Of a DNA stretch of 64,000 bases, positions 55,560-64,000 are shown one piece after another. The notes beneath the pieces are model-generated. The model was not told where the DNA came from. It saw nothing but the letters and a program-made list of their open reading frames with translations, and ran no database searches. The DNA comes from Bifidobacterium sp. ESL0745 (GTDB lineage Bacteria; Actinomycetota; Actinomycetes; Actinomycetales; Bifidobacteriaceae): assembly GCF_029433335.1 (NCBI RefSeq), contig NZ_JAQTHX010000001.1:1302001-1366000 (forward strand). Direction: 5' to 3'. Positions within the stretch are counted from its first letter, which is position 1. The number at the start of each line of letters is the position of its first letter. Made by a program: the position numbers and the translations under genes.

Positions 55560-56273
55560 TCAGGCAATGAGAATGTTGGACGATGTCGGCTCAAGGAAGT
55601 AGCGGGCAGTCTGGCGCACCACCACGCGGCATGCTTCGATCTGCTGGGCCAACGGAAGACCATGCTGGGGATGCGGCTCCTCGTTGATGACTGGGAGACT
55701 GACGAAGCCCGAAAGCATGTTGTGCTTGGCAGAAGTCCATTTCATCAGATTGTAAAACAGCGAATTGCAGACAAACGTTCCGGCATCTGAGCTCAAAGCC
55801 GAGGGAATCTCTTCGGCGGCGAAATCATCCAAAATAGACCGAAGCGGCAACCGCGTCCAGAAGGCTGCAGGCCCATTCGAAGCGATGGGTTTACGCGATG
55901 CATCGTTGGGGGCCTGAACCGGCAGACCGGTCATCGTTCCCAAAATCGTCGTACGGGCCGTGTCGATGATGTTGTTCGCACAACGTTCCAAAAGAATGCC
56001 GCGAGCCGCCGCCTTGAGCCCGGTGGCAATGACAATGTCCGGATGCGTCGCTTCAAGCGTCTGCTGAAGCTGCGGCCAAGATTCCTGGACGCTCACCGGC
56101 AGATCGACGGCGGTAATCGAAATGTCAACGTCCCTCAGCAGGTCATCACTTTCGAGGGCGGAGGCATCGCCTAGCCCCTCGTCTGCCAACGCGTGCGGCA
56201 CCACATGTGAAGGGTTGTCCTTAATCCCTTCATAGGGGTCAAAGCCGGAAATGACAACGTTCAAGTGTTCCAT
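55560..56273 (-). CDS. pcp: Pyroglutamyl-peptidase I-like protein without the catalytic His
   Basis: A 237-residue protein of the C15 peptidase family, which removes N-terminal pyroglutamate. SGFDPYEGIKDNPS matches the start of the family; GLKAAARGILLERCANN contains the glutamate; SSDAGTFVCNSLFYNLM contains the nucleophile Cys. The His of the triad normally lies in GF(I/V)H(I/V)P; here the motif reads GFVSLPV, with Ser. Histidines in EEPHPQHG are nearby but not in register. The protein may be inactive or altered. Start ATG at 56273 with a weak GGAA site. Confidence 0.8.
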   Translation of the reverse strand: MEHLNVVISGFDPYEGIKDNPSHVVPHALADEGLGDASALESDDLLRDVDISITAVDLPVSVQESWPQLQQTLEATHPDIVIATGLKAAARGILLERCANNIIDTARTTILGTMTGLPVQAPNDASRKPIASNGPAAFWTRLPLRSILDDFAAEEIPSALSSDAGTFVCNSLFYNLMKWTSAKHNMLSGFVSLPVINEEPHPQHGLPLAQQIEACRVVVRQTARYFLEPTSSNILIA

Positions 56274-56409
56274 GGTTCCAGTCTAGCGCGAGCGGTGTGC
56301 GAAGTCACAAGCATGAAAACACATCGGGAATAGCCAATAACGACGTCGCCGCTCATTGGCTTCCCATTCAGCGCGGCGGATACCCGCATCCAAGTCGCCG
56401 GCGAACCAC

Positions 56410-57654
56410 CTATTCACGCACAATCAGGGCGAGCAGACGGCCTTCGTGCTTTTTGTGCGCAAGACTTGCGCGGCGATGCGAATACCAAAGCGGGTTTTCC
56501 AACGTGCACAGGCTGTGGCGCACTTCGCCGATACGCTCGGACAAGTCGGGACTGCCTTCGCCGTCTTGGGCGCATAGCGCGGCGAGTTCGGCATCCTGGT
56601 CGAGATATTGCGTTGCGGCGCGCACGCGCGGGGCCGAATCGATGACATTGTCGCGTGGGATACCTGCCTCGGCCAGTTCCTGCAATGCGGCTTTGGCGAT
56701 ATCGATGCCGGGGCCACCGAAACGCGTCAGGGTGAAGGTACCGGGGAATTGGGCATCGAACTCGTCGGCGATTCCCTCGCCTACCTCGTAGCAATCGCCG
56801 CAGACGCAGGGGCCAAGTGTGGCCACGATACGTTCCGGTTTCGCGCCTTTGGCGACCATCAGATCGACGACGGAACCGATAACACCGCGCTGCAGGCCCT
56901 TGCGTCCGCAATGCGCAGCGGCGATGACACCGGCCTGCGGGTCGGCGAGCAACACTGGAAGACAATCGGCGGCGAACATGCCAAGCGCCACACCGGTTTG
57001 TGCACTGACTTCGGCATCGGCCTCGAGACGCGGGTAGGACGCTGGTTGATTCATGTCATGCTGCGTCTCGGATGGCGACTCGTTGTTGTTGTCAACTTGA
57101 GATTTGCGGTTTTCGTTGGGCGTGTTGATCGGAGAATCCTCGATCTCATCGCTTGATTCGGATTCGCGAATTTCCGTACGGACTTCGGTTTCGTTGATCT
57201 CAGCCCCATCGACGGTTTCGATTTCCTCGATTCCTTTTTGCACTACAATTTCGTCGTCCTCGGCTGCAGTCTTTCTTTGTCCGTGCTGCCCGGAATCGAT
57301 AACCGTTCCGGAAAAATCGCAACCATACGGCGCGTTGCGCTTGAAAATCTCGTCAACGTCGACGGCGCGGCCGGAATGGACCTGGGCCACCAATGAAAGC
57401 GGCGCCCCGACGGCCTTGGCCAATGCCACTCGATTCGCCTCGACCACCGCAGGATCGTCGCCCGACTTGCCTCCGAGGTTGAGATCGCTCCAATCGCCGG
57501 TGCTCAGACCACCGAGACGGGTGGTGTAGACGATCTTGACGCCGGGTGCCAGGTCGATGGGAATAGTGACGGGAATGGGATTGCCTTTCCCGTCAACCGG
57601 CGAGATGGCATTGCTGTCGAGAATTGCGTCGTCATACTGCGTATGCTTGCTCAT
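56410..57654 (-). CDS. pgeF: YfiH/PgeF family polyphenol oxidase-type protein with acidic insert
   Basis: A 414-residue protein of the YfiH (LACC1-like) family, which has purine nucleoside phosphorylase/adenosine deaminase-like activity and is linked to peptidoglycan editing. The metal-binding histidine contexts are VHSGRAVDV, FAADCLPVLLADPQ with AAAHCGRKGLQRG, and LGPCVCGDCYEVGEGI. Typical members have about 240-280 residues. The extra length is an acidic Glu/Asp/Ser/Asn-rich region at about residues 125-215. The tail after HSLCTLENPLWYSHRR is normal. Confidence 0.85.
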   Translation of the reverse strand: MSKHTQYDDAILDSNAISPVDGKGNPIPVTIPIDLAPGVKIVYTTRLGGLSTGDWSDLNLGGKSGDDPAVVEANRVALAKAVGAPLSLVAQVHSGRAVDVDEIFKRNAPYGCDFSGTVIDSGQHGQRKTAAEDDEIVVQKGIEEIETVDGAEINETEVRTEIRESESSDEIEDSPINTPNENRKSQVDNNNESPSETQHDMNQPASYPRLEADAEVSAQTGVALGMFAADCLPVLLADPQAGVIAAAHCGRKGLQRGVIGSVVDLMVAKGAKPERIVATLGPCVCGDCYEVGEGIADEFDAQFPGTFTLTRFGGPGIDIAKAALQELAEAGIPRDNVIDSAPRVRAATQYLDQDAELAALCAQDGEGSPDLSERIGEVRHSLCTLENPLWYSHRRASLAHKKHEGRLLALIVRE

Positions 57655-57736
57655 ACCTTCGAGACTATCCTGAGGCTACGTCCGGATTCCATGGCATCCC
57701 GTCGCCCGGGTGCCCCATATTCTTTCATTTTGGCTC

Positions 57737-57876
57737 TCTTGGTGCGCCAAGAAGGCCAAAAATCAATGAATTGATGAGCAAACTCAAGAAAAACGGTCTC
57801 TTGACGCGCCAAGAAGGCCAAAAATGAAAGAATCAGCCCGCAATCTTGCGAAAAGGGGCATCTTGGCGCACCAAGA
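57737..57876. repeat. Three palindromes at exact 62-bp steps
   Basis: Near-perfect 16-bp palindromes tcttggtgcgccaaga (57737-57752), tcttgacgcgccaaga (57799-57814) and tcttggcgcaccaaga (57861-57876) begin exactly 62 bp apart. The first two also share the flank aggccaaaaat, which pairs with attttggc on the other side to lengthen the stem. They lie in the 338-bp space between the start of the YfiH gene and the stop of the U32 peptidase; nothing coding is seen there. Confidence 0.85.
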
Positions 57877-57992
57877 GGGGACAAAATGCGACATTTAACA
57901 TGCAGACGCGTTTATGGCGCACCCATATTCATGGATATTTGACATTTCGACCCGCCAGAAAACGGTTTCATCCCTCAAAGAACAACAGGATG

Positions 57993-59522
57993 CTATTCAG
58001 CCTTGAGCGTGCGCTGTTTGGCGCGGGAACGAATCATCGAATTTTCTGGAACCGCAAATGGCAATGGCATCGAGAAAACGTGCGCGGGATTGTTGATCTC
58101 CTCAACGGACTGCCCGTCGGCATCTTCCATTCCACCTTCGACGACTGTATAGTCGACCGGCTCGTGCCCAGGAATCAGGAATTCGATCAACTGGCCGGGC
58201 TCGATCTTGTTACGGCTCATCAGGGTAAGGCGTTGCGTGGCTTCGTCGTAACCGATAACCTCGCCGACTACCAACCAATCGCGGAAATAACCGCCACGGT
58301 CGGTATTCTGGCCGACTTTGTGCTCCGGGTAGTAAAAACCAGTGGAATAGTCACGATGCGAGACCTTGTATGGTTCGTCCTTGAGCCACTGCGGCAGTTC
58401 TACATGCCTGGCATCGGCATACCCCTGCGCTTTTGTGGCTTCCTGACCTACCAACGCGGGCACAGACGCCGAAATTGTCGTCTTGGCGGCGGCTTCGGCT
58501 CCGGCGCTCTGCACGCCATGGAAGCCGATGGAACCGCTGGATTCGAGCTGGCCGACAGCCTTGGTGACCCGCACGACGTCGGAACGGCGCACCATGTCGT
58601 GGAAGGGCTTGAGCTTGTTGCCGTCTTTGTCTTCAAACCCGCGCTGCATCATATATTCATCGACCGCACATTTGTAGGCATTGGCCATCGACGCAACGTA
58701 ATACGCGCTTTTGGCGCGTCCCTCGATCTTGAGGCTCGTGGCACCGGCGTCGATCATGTCGTCCAAGTGGTCGAGCATGCACATGTCCTGCGAATTGAAA
58801 AGGAACGTGCCCTCGTCATTCTCCTCAACCGGGAAGAACCGGCCGGGGCGCTTCTCCTCGACGACGTGGTATTTCCAGCGGCAGGGCTGGGAGCATTCGC
58901 CGTGGTTGGCGTCGCGCCCGTTCATGTAGTTGGAGATCAGGCAACGGCCGGAGAACGCCATGCACATCGAGCCGTGCACGAAGCACTCGATGTCCATGTC
59001 CTCGGGGATGTTGGCGCGGATGTCGCGAATGGCCTGCAAGTCGAGTTCGCGGGCGAGCACCACACGTCGGGCACCCAGCTCGTACAGGGCGTTGGCGGCC
59101 AGATAATTGGTGACGCCGGCCTGGGTCGAAACATGCAGCTCCAGTTGCGGAGCGATGGAATGGGCGGCCATCATCACCCCGATGTCAGTGACGATCAGCG
59201 CGTCGATGCCGGTCTGAGCGAGGCGGGCGATGTAGGTCTTGATGTCCTCGACCTCGTTATTATGCGGCAAAACGTTGCAGGTGACATAGACCCGAGCCCC
59301 GCGTTCATGGGCATACTCCGCCCCGGCCTTGAGATCGTCCATCGAAAGGTTCTTCGGCGCCGAACGCATGCCGAATTCCTTGCCGCCGCAGTAAACCGCA
59401 TCTGCACCGAAGTCGATGGCCGTTTTGAGGCTTCGCAAGTTGCCTGCCGGAGCCAGCACCTCCGGTTTGCGCCGCCTCACCATCGTCGTCTGGACCGGCT
59501 TGCTTTCACTATTCTCGGCCAT
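57993..59522 (-). CDS. U32 family peptidase / tRNA or rRNA hydroxylation-type protein
   Basis: A 509-residue protein of the U32 collagenase-like family. Start KPEVLAPAGNLRSLKTAIDFGADAVY, then the signature SGRCLISNYMNGRDANHGECSQPCRWKY and GATSLKIEGRAKSAYYVASM. Members such as TrhP and RlhA are needed for hydroxylation of RNA uridine or cytidine, with iron-sulfur clusters held by these cysteines; the older label is peptidase. Which substrate applies here cannot be told. The ATG at 59522 follows AAAGGTAA. Two repeat arrays flank the gene. Confidence 0.88.
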   Translation of the reverse strand: MAENSESKPVQTTMVRRRKPEVLAPAGNLRSLKTAIDFGADAVYCGGKEFGMRSAPKNLSMDDLKAGAEYAHERGARVYVTCNVLPHNNEVEDIKTYIARLAQTGIDALIVTDIGVMMAAHSIAPQLELHVSTQAGVTNYLAANALYELGARRVVLARELDLQAIRDIRANIPEDMDIECFVHGSMCMAFSGRCLISNYMNGRDANHGECSQPCRWKYHVVEEKRPGRFFPVEENDEGTFLFNSQDMCMLDHLDDMIDAGATSLKIEGRAKSAYYVASMANAYKCAVDEYMMQRGFEDKDGNKLKPFHDMVRRSDVVRVTKAVGQLESSGSIGFHGVQSAGAEAAAKTTISASVPALVGQEATKAQGYADARHVELPQWLKDEPYKVSHRDYSTGFYYPEHKVGQNTDRGGYFRDWLVVGEVIGYDEATQRLTLMSRNKIEPGQLIEFLIPGHEPVDYTVVEGGMEDADGQSVEEINNPAHVFSMPLPFAVPENSMIRSRAKQRTLKAE

Positions 59523-59653
59523 CACGTTACCTTTATTATCCTCGTACTCGCCTAATTGCACCGTTTCAGTCTAGACCAATGCTGGCACGGCAATGTGTGG
59601 CACGATGCCACAGTCCGAAAGGTGTCGGGGCACGCACCAGGCATCCCGTTCGT

Positions 59654-59850
59654 GTGCTGCAACGGAAATCGAATACGTGTTTTCCTGCACCAACTTGGCC
59701 TATTGTGCTGGAAACAACGCATTCTATGCCATCTTTTACGTCTTTTCCAGCACTAATAAGGGTTATGCTGCTGGAAACAACGCATTCCTGACTTATTCTT
59801 ACGTCTTTTCCAGCATAAATGTGTGCAGAGTGCTGGAAACAACGCGTCTA
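59654..59850. repeat. Tandem imperfect hairpin array, 62-63 bp period
   Basis: Left arms gtgctggaaacaacgca occur at 59705, 59768 and 59830; right arms ttttccagca end near 59753 and 59816, with a degenerate copy (ttttcctgcac) ending at 59690. Steps are 62-63 bp. Inside, the segment between the arms varies (attctatgccatctt versus attcctgacttattc). The array lies in the 476-bp space between the U32 gene and the aldo/keto reductase. No protein-coding region is supported. Confidence 0.8.
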
Positions 59851-59998
59851 CCAATACCACCGCAAACAAAAAGGTGCAACATGATCTTCTCAAATTACAC
59901 CTTCCAAGAGCTGATTACGAAGCGTGCCGGCCCACCAGCCATTCAAAAGTTGATGTCGACCGGCAAAATCGAATCAGCCTTGTTCGCCAATCAGCGGC

Positions 59999-60871
59999 TC
60001 AGCCGTTGAGCTTGGCGAGTTCCTCGTCGGCGAGTTCGAGGTCACCGGCCTTGAGGCTGTCGAGAATCGTTTCGGGGCGATGGGCACCGGGGATGACGAA
60101 GACATGCTTGCCCAGACTCAGCTCCCAAGCGAGCACGACCTGCTGATGGCTGACGCCATGTGCACGTCCGACCTCACGGAACGGATCGTACTTGGTCTCG
60201 TCCTTGGCCTTGCGGTAGCCACCGAGTGGGCTCCAGCACACGAACGCGAGCCCCAGCTTCTGGCAATAATCGAGCGTGTCACGTGTGGACTGATAAGTCG
60301 GCGAGAACTGGTTCTGCACCGCGATCAGTTTGTCGCCCAAAATGCCGCGGGCGATATCGATCTGCTCGACGGAAGCGTTGGAAATACCAGCTTCCTTGGC
60401 CACGCCTTCATCCAAAAGCTCTTTGATGGCTTCGACGGATTCGTTGTAGGGAACCGACGGATCGGGACGGTGGAAATACAGCAGGTCGATGGTGTCGACG
60501 CCGAGGGCGAGCGCCGACTGCTTGCCGGCCTCGATCAGGTGTTCCGGCTGGCCGTTGACGCCCCACGTCGGGGTGGTGCCATCATCGGCGAAGTTGCGGA
60601 AGTGGCCGACCTTGGTGGCGATGGTGACTTCGTCCTTCGGTCCGTCCCAGCTTTCCATGGCGCGACGCACCAGCTTTTCGCCGGTCTCAACCTCGCCGCC
60701 GGAGCAGTAATAGGACCACGCGGTGTCGATATGACGGCATCCGGCGTCGAGCGCGGCGTGGATGGTCTCGATGCCCTTGGCCTCGCCCAAATTGTTTTCG
60801 ATGGTCAGCGGCATTTCGCCCAAACCGATGGCGGTGGTGTCGAACGGACCGAGATTACGATGCAATACCAT
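59999..60871 (-). CDS. Aldo/keto reductase
   Basis: A 290-residue NAD(P)H-dependent oxidoreductase with the AKR (beta/alpha)8 fold. TTAIGLGEMPLT at the start, HIDTAWSYYCSGGEVETGEKLV with the catalytic Asp and Tyr, VTIATKVGH with the Lys, LLYFHRPDPSVPY with the His, and a C-terminal NADP-binding region (VIPGAHRPETILDSL). The substrate is unknown. AAAGGAG precedes the ATG. Confidence 0.93.
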   Translation of the reverse strand: MVLHRNLGPFDTTAIGLGEMPLTIENNLGEAKGIETIHAALDAGCRHIDTAWSYYCSGGEVETGEKLVRRAMESWDGPKDEVTIATKVGHFRNFADDGTTPTWGVNGQPEHLIEAGKQSALALGVDTIDLLYFHRPDPSVPYNESVEAIKELLDEGVAKEAGISNASVEQIDIARGILGDKLIAVQNQFSPTYQSTRDTLDYCQKLGLAFVCWSPLGGYRKAKDETKYDPFREVGRAHGVSHQQVVLAWELSLGKHVFVIPGAHRPETILDSLKAGDLELADEELAKLNG

Positions 60872-61227
60872 ATTGCTCCTTTGTCAGCTTTTTAGATACC
60901 GATGCCTCCAGCCTACGGAGCCAATCGGATTTTCTGTATCATTTTCTCTTGTTATCAATACATGCCAATAACGACGAGTGAACGTTCTTTTACACCCAGC
61001 GGCACTATGTGAGAAAACAATCGCTGACGCCAACGAGCTGAACGATTTCTCACACGTTGACGAATTCTCACAAGAAAATGGTCGCCTAAAGGCTAAATCA
61101 CAAAATATCAAGATTCCCTGAATTCGATTCAAGGTTTCTTGATATCCCTTGACAAGCTCCGACAAAACTTACAAGGTTGACTACTACAGACGAAATGTAT
61201 GGCAACTGATTGTGAGGGAGGAAAGCG
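60872..61227. other. Divergent intergenic region with promoters
   Basis: Promoters for the aldo/keto reductase and the kinase gene must lie here. An inverted pair atatcaaga / tcttgatat (about 61107-61145) with a 22-base spacer is visible, followed by TTGACA at about 61150. No coding region is supported. Confidence 0.5.
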
Positions 61228-62694
61228 ATGACGGCACCGACAATACCGGATTGCGATTTCATCCGCGAACTTGACTCAGGCTCGACAGCCGACGTGTACC
61301 TGTATCATCAACGCAATCCGAACCGCGATGTCGCCGTCAAAGTAGGCAAGTCGGAACAGGGCCGCAGATTCTACGAGGGGTTCAGAAAAGAGGCTCAAGT
61401 CATGGCCTCGCTCTGCAACCACCCGTATATTATCTCGATTTACGGCTCAGGACTGATCTCACAAACCCGCCTTCCCTATCTTCTCCTTGAATATGCGCCG
61501 CATGGCTCATACAAGATGATCATGCGCGACCGCAGGCTTGAAGTCCACGAAATGCTCGACCTCGGTGTAAAACTATGCGGAGCCTTGCAGACCGCGCACA
61601 GCCACGGTGTGATCCACCGCGACATCAAACCTGCCAACATTCTCGTCACCTCGTCCAATCAGCCCGCACTGTCCGATTTCGGTATTTCGACGGGAATTTA
61701 CGAGGCACAATCACGCACCGGATTTTCAATACCCTGGGCACCGGCGGAAGTGCTGACCGGCGAAGGCGGTGGCAGGGAAACCTCCGACATCTACTCGCTG
61801 GCGGCCACCCTTTATGGCCTTTTGGTGGGAAAATCGCCTTTCGAATACGTTTTTCATCCGAGTACTCAGAATGAATTGGCACAATGCATCGTCTCGAAAA
61901 CACTGCCTAGGCACGCCCTTCCCGATGTGCCGGAAAAAGTGGAACGGATTCTCCTTAAAGCTATGGCCAACGATCCGGAAAACCGTTATCTTTCGGCTTT
62001 GCAATTCGGGCGCGCCTTGCAGCAGGTGCAGAAAGATTGTGGATTCAACACAACTCCTCTGATAGCCGAAGGCCGCTCGCGATTCCCGACACATCATCAA
62101 TTGCCACATTCACAGCGGCAAATCAGAGTGCAAAGCGCACCCATGCACCAGCACAAACAGTCGGAAAAGCCTCTGATCATAGCTCTGGCAACGGTAATCG
62201 TGGCGGCAATCATCGTGGCTGTCTTTGCGCTCGTCATCATTCCGCGCACGGATACCGGCAAATCCGGCGAGCGCATCCATATCGACACCACGGTAGCAGC
62301 GAATCCCAAAAGCCCGTCAAACATCAGGAGCGAAGGGAACAAACAGGAAGATGACAACAATCAGGACAATCAAAAGGATGGCGTCACTCGGCAGGATGCG
62401 AACCTCGCGGTACCACAGGCCGTGAATCTCATCGGAACATCCGATGGTCGGAACGTGACGTTCACCTGGGACAACCCGAAGCCGGAAGAGGGCGACGCTT
62501 ATGCATGGGCCGAAATCGAAAACGAATCGACGGCACCCGGTACGCACATGACCGTCGTCCATGACACCAAAGTCTTAGTAAAATCCGAGGAGACCAAGCC
62601 CCAGACATGCATTCAGGTGAGCATCATAAGGCCTGACGGACGCATGTCCGATTCACCAACGACAGCCTGCGCCATCACGAAACAAAGCCCATAA
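61228..62694 (+). CDS. pkb2: Transmembrane serine/threonine kinase (Pkb2-like)
   Basis: A 488-residue kinase. N-terminal catalytic domain (residues 10-275): VAVKVG with Lys38, HRDIKPANIL (near 130), DFGIST, PAEVLTG and SDIYSLAATLYGLL. One membrane segment (about 316-338, ATVIVAAIIVAVFALVIIP) follows a juxtamembrane region. Outside is an Asp/Asn/Gln-rich stretch and a fibronectin type III-like domain (PQAVNLIGTSDGRNVTFTW, then TCIQVSIIRPDG). The position directly before an Fn3-cluster gene corresponds to pkb2, the first gene of the PFNA cluster known in bifidobacteria. GGGAGG lies 12 bases before the ATG. Confidence 0.9.
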   Translation: MTAPTIPDCDFIRELDSGSTADVYLYHQRNPNRDVAVKVGKSEQGRRFYEGFRKEAQVMASLCNHPYIISIYGSGLISQTRLPYLLLEYAPHGSYKMIMRDRRLEVHEMLDLGVKLCGALQTAHSHGVIHRDIKPANILVTSSNQPALSDFGISTGIYEAQSRTGFSIPWAPAEVLTGEGGGRETSDIYSLAATLYGLLVGKSPFEYVFHPSTQNELAQCIVSKTLPRHALPDVPEKVERILLKAMANDPENRYLSALQFGRALQQVQKDCGFNTTPLIAEGRSRFPTHHQLPHSQRQIRVQSAPMHQHKQSEKPLIIALATVIVAAIIVAVFALVIIPRTDTGKSGERIHIDTTVAANPKSPSNIRSEGNKQEDDNNQDNQKDGVTRQDANLAVPQAVNLIGTSDGRNVTFTWDNPKPEEGDAYAWAEIENESTAPGTHMTVVHDTKVLVKSEETKPQTCIQVSIIRPDGRMSDSPTTACAITKQSP

Positions 62695-62776
62695 AAGAAG
62701 CCATAAATGCAATACAGCAACGGGTTCGGTTGAGACCCTGCCATAGAGAACAAATGACGAGAAAGAGGCATCCAAT

Positions 62777-64000
62777 GACGGTACCACATAATGATCGAGA
62801 CAATAGACCCATCCGCCTGACTTTGCGATGCCTGAATTCAGGGAAAAACCGACGCTGGCTTACTCCGGCGCTCGTCCTGCTTATGCTGCTCGGCATCGTC
62901 GCCGGGGCCATCATCATCAACACCTTGACCCGCACTCACGTTCATCTTGACGACGGAACGGTCTGGGTCACCTCTTTGAAAGACCGCAAGGCCGCACGCT
63001 TCAACGTCAAGCTTCAGCAGGCCAACGGAGCCGTCTCGCCAAACACCGCAACCTTCGACATAAGCCAGTACGATGACGACGTGGTGCTTTCCGGCACAGC
63101 CAAGGCACAGGGTATCCGCGCTTCGAACCTCACCATCCACGGCGAAAGCGAAATCAACGATTCCATCCTGACATTCACCAACGGAGGCACCACTGCGTTC
63201 GCAAACCCAAAAACCGGCAGCGTCTGGATCGGTAATTCCGCCAACCTAGACTCCATAACGCCAAAGACTTCTTCACCCCAAATGCGGCTTGGGGCCCATG
63301 GGCTTGTCACAATCGACCGCAACGGCACGGTCTACGGATACCGCCCTGCAGACGGGACCGTTCTGAAAATGAAAAACATCCGCGGCACCATAACAACACT
63401 CGAATCGCTCACCGGCGGCAAACGGGTCAACGCCGAAAGCTTCACCGTGATCGAGAACCGACCGGTCATTGCAGCGAAACAACACATCATGTGGCCAGGC
63501 GGCAGCGCAAAGATTGATTCGCAAGGACCGGTCAGTCTGCAAGCTCCCGCCAGCGACAACGCCCAAGGAGACTGGGTGGAAGCGAGCGCATGCAACGGCG
63601 TTTTCACTGTGGATTTCAGGCACGGCGGCAAATCCTCCGCATTCATGAACGCAGGCACCTCAGACCCTGCACAGCCCGTATCTTCCAACGGTTGCGTCTA
63701 TGCCGCATTCTCACAGGAGGCGCACAACTATATCCGCCTGTGTTCACCGAGTAGCGCCTCCGGGAAATCCCAAGAAAAAGACTCCGGCAAAGCCCAATGG
63801 CAGACGCTGCAGTCCATCAGCCCAACTTCCCAGCTCGTTTTCCGCACCAACCACCGGCTTGTGGTCCTCAACGACGTGACCAACGGCAACGTGTGGAACC
63901 CCGACGAATCCAACAAAGTCATCAGACTTCAGTGGCGTCAGATCAAAACCAAGAAGACCACGGATCAAGAGAAGAATTCCGATTCCGCCGACAACCAGGC
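62777..64000 (+). CDS. fn3: Fn3-cluster membrane protein, N-terminal part (cut at window edge)
   Basis: Open at the right edge: 408 codons are visible without a stop. The start is the ATG at 62777, after AGAGG. A short basic cytoplasmic end is followed by a membrane anchor (LVLLMLLGIVAGAIIINTL, residues 34-52) and an extracellular region with many WxTSLKD-like strands (DDGTVWVTSLKDRKAARFN, TVYGYRPADGTVLKMK), resembling a beta-propeller. This matches the first part of the large Fn3 protein that follows pkb2 in the PFNA cluster; Fn3 repeats would be expected after the window end. The gap to pkb2 is 82 bp. Confidence 0.8.

Noticed and set aside
59654-59850. Short CRISPR array
   Set aside because: The arms of each unit pair with each other, only three units exist, repeat arms are imperfect and there are no cas genes.

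Overview
The window is a high-G+C Gram-positive chromosome segment and most likely comes from a Bifidobacterium or close relative. Pointers are rplJ-rplL with a long leader, a C4-zinc form of ribosomal protein L33, a groES with a perfect CIRCE operator and no groEL beside it, a pstSCAB operon, paired type I DAHP synthases, and at the right edge the start of a kinase-Fn3 cluster matching the PFNA (pkb2-fn3-AAA-DUF58-transglutaminase) cluster described in bifidobacteria. No rRNA, phage, insertion sequence or CRISPR array is visible.

Layout: 0-7 kb holds DNA polymerase IV, a CPBP-family membrane protease, an orphan AbiEi-like/Vsr-like gene, DapC-type aminotransferase and ferredoxin, with three palindromic repeat arrays between them. 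7-15 kb holds two tandem APC amino-acid permeases, murB, a tRNA-Tyr/Thr/Met-rpmG unit, a HisC-type aminotransferase and groES. 15-21 kb holds a charged membrane protein, a GNAT acetyltransferase, a small secreted protein, fthC, an FmdB-type zinc ribbon and a SAF-domain protein. 21-27 kb is a translationally coupled FHA protein / degenerate helicase-nuclease / small protein operon. 27-38 kb is ribosomal stalk genes, a purine permease, pstSCAB, mtnN and the first DAHP synthase.

The most unusual part is 37.95-50.15 kb, an A+T-richer island between the two DAHP synthase genes. Six co-directional, overlapping or closely spaced genes encode a membrane-anchored degenerate matrixin-like protein, a MIDAS-containing vWA protein, a PP2C phosphatase, a divergent protein kinase, a multi-TM protein with a degenerate vWA-like head, and a large protein with a TIR/DUF4062-like N-terminus, a long Pro/Lys/Thr linker and a DUF3825-like C-terminus. 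Facing them is an Hsp70-like ATPase lacking a lid, followed by a canonical Ser/Thr kinase. The vWA-PP2C-kinase core resembles the TerY-P triads of Ter-type stress and defence systems, but no TerC/TerD-type genes are present. This is my candidate for an undescribed system.

50-64 kb holds the second DAHP synthase, a hairpin cluster, pepC, a DivIVA-like coiled-coil protein, a pyroglutamyl-peptidase-like protein without the expected histidine, a YfiH/PgeF family protein, a U32 peptidase flanked by two periodic palindromic arrays, an aldo/keto reductase, a transmembrane Ser/Thr kinase and the 5' part of an Fn3-cluster membrane protein cut by the window edge.

A second structural theme is a set of tandem palindromes spaced by an almost constant 61-63 bp. 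It appears in at least six intergenic places and in three different sequence families.

All calls come from reading the sequence. Family assignments are from motif recognition, not from database searches.
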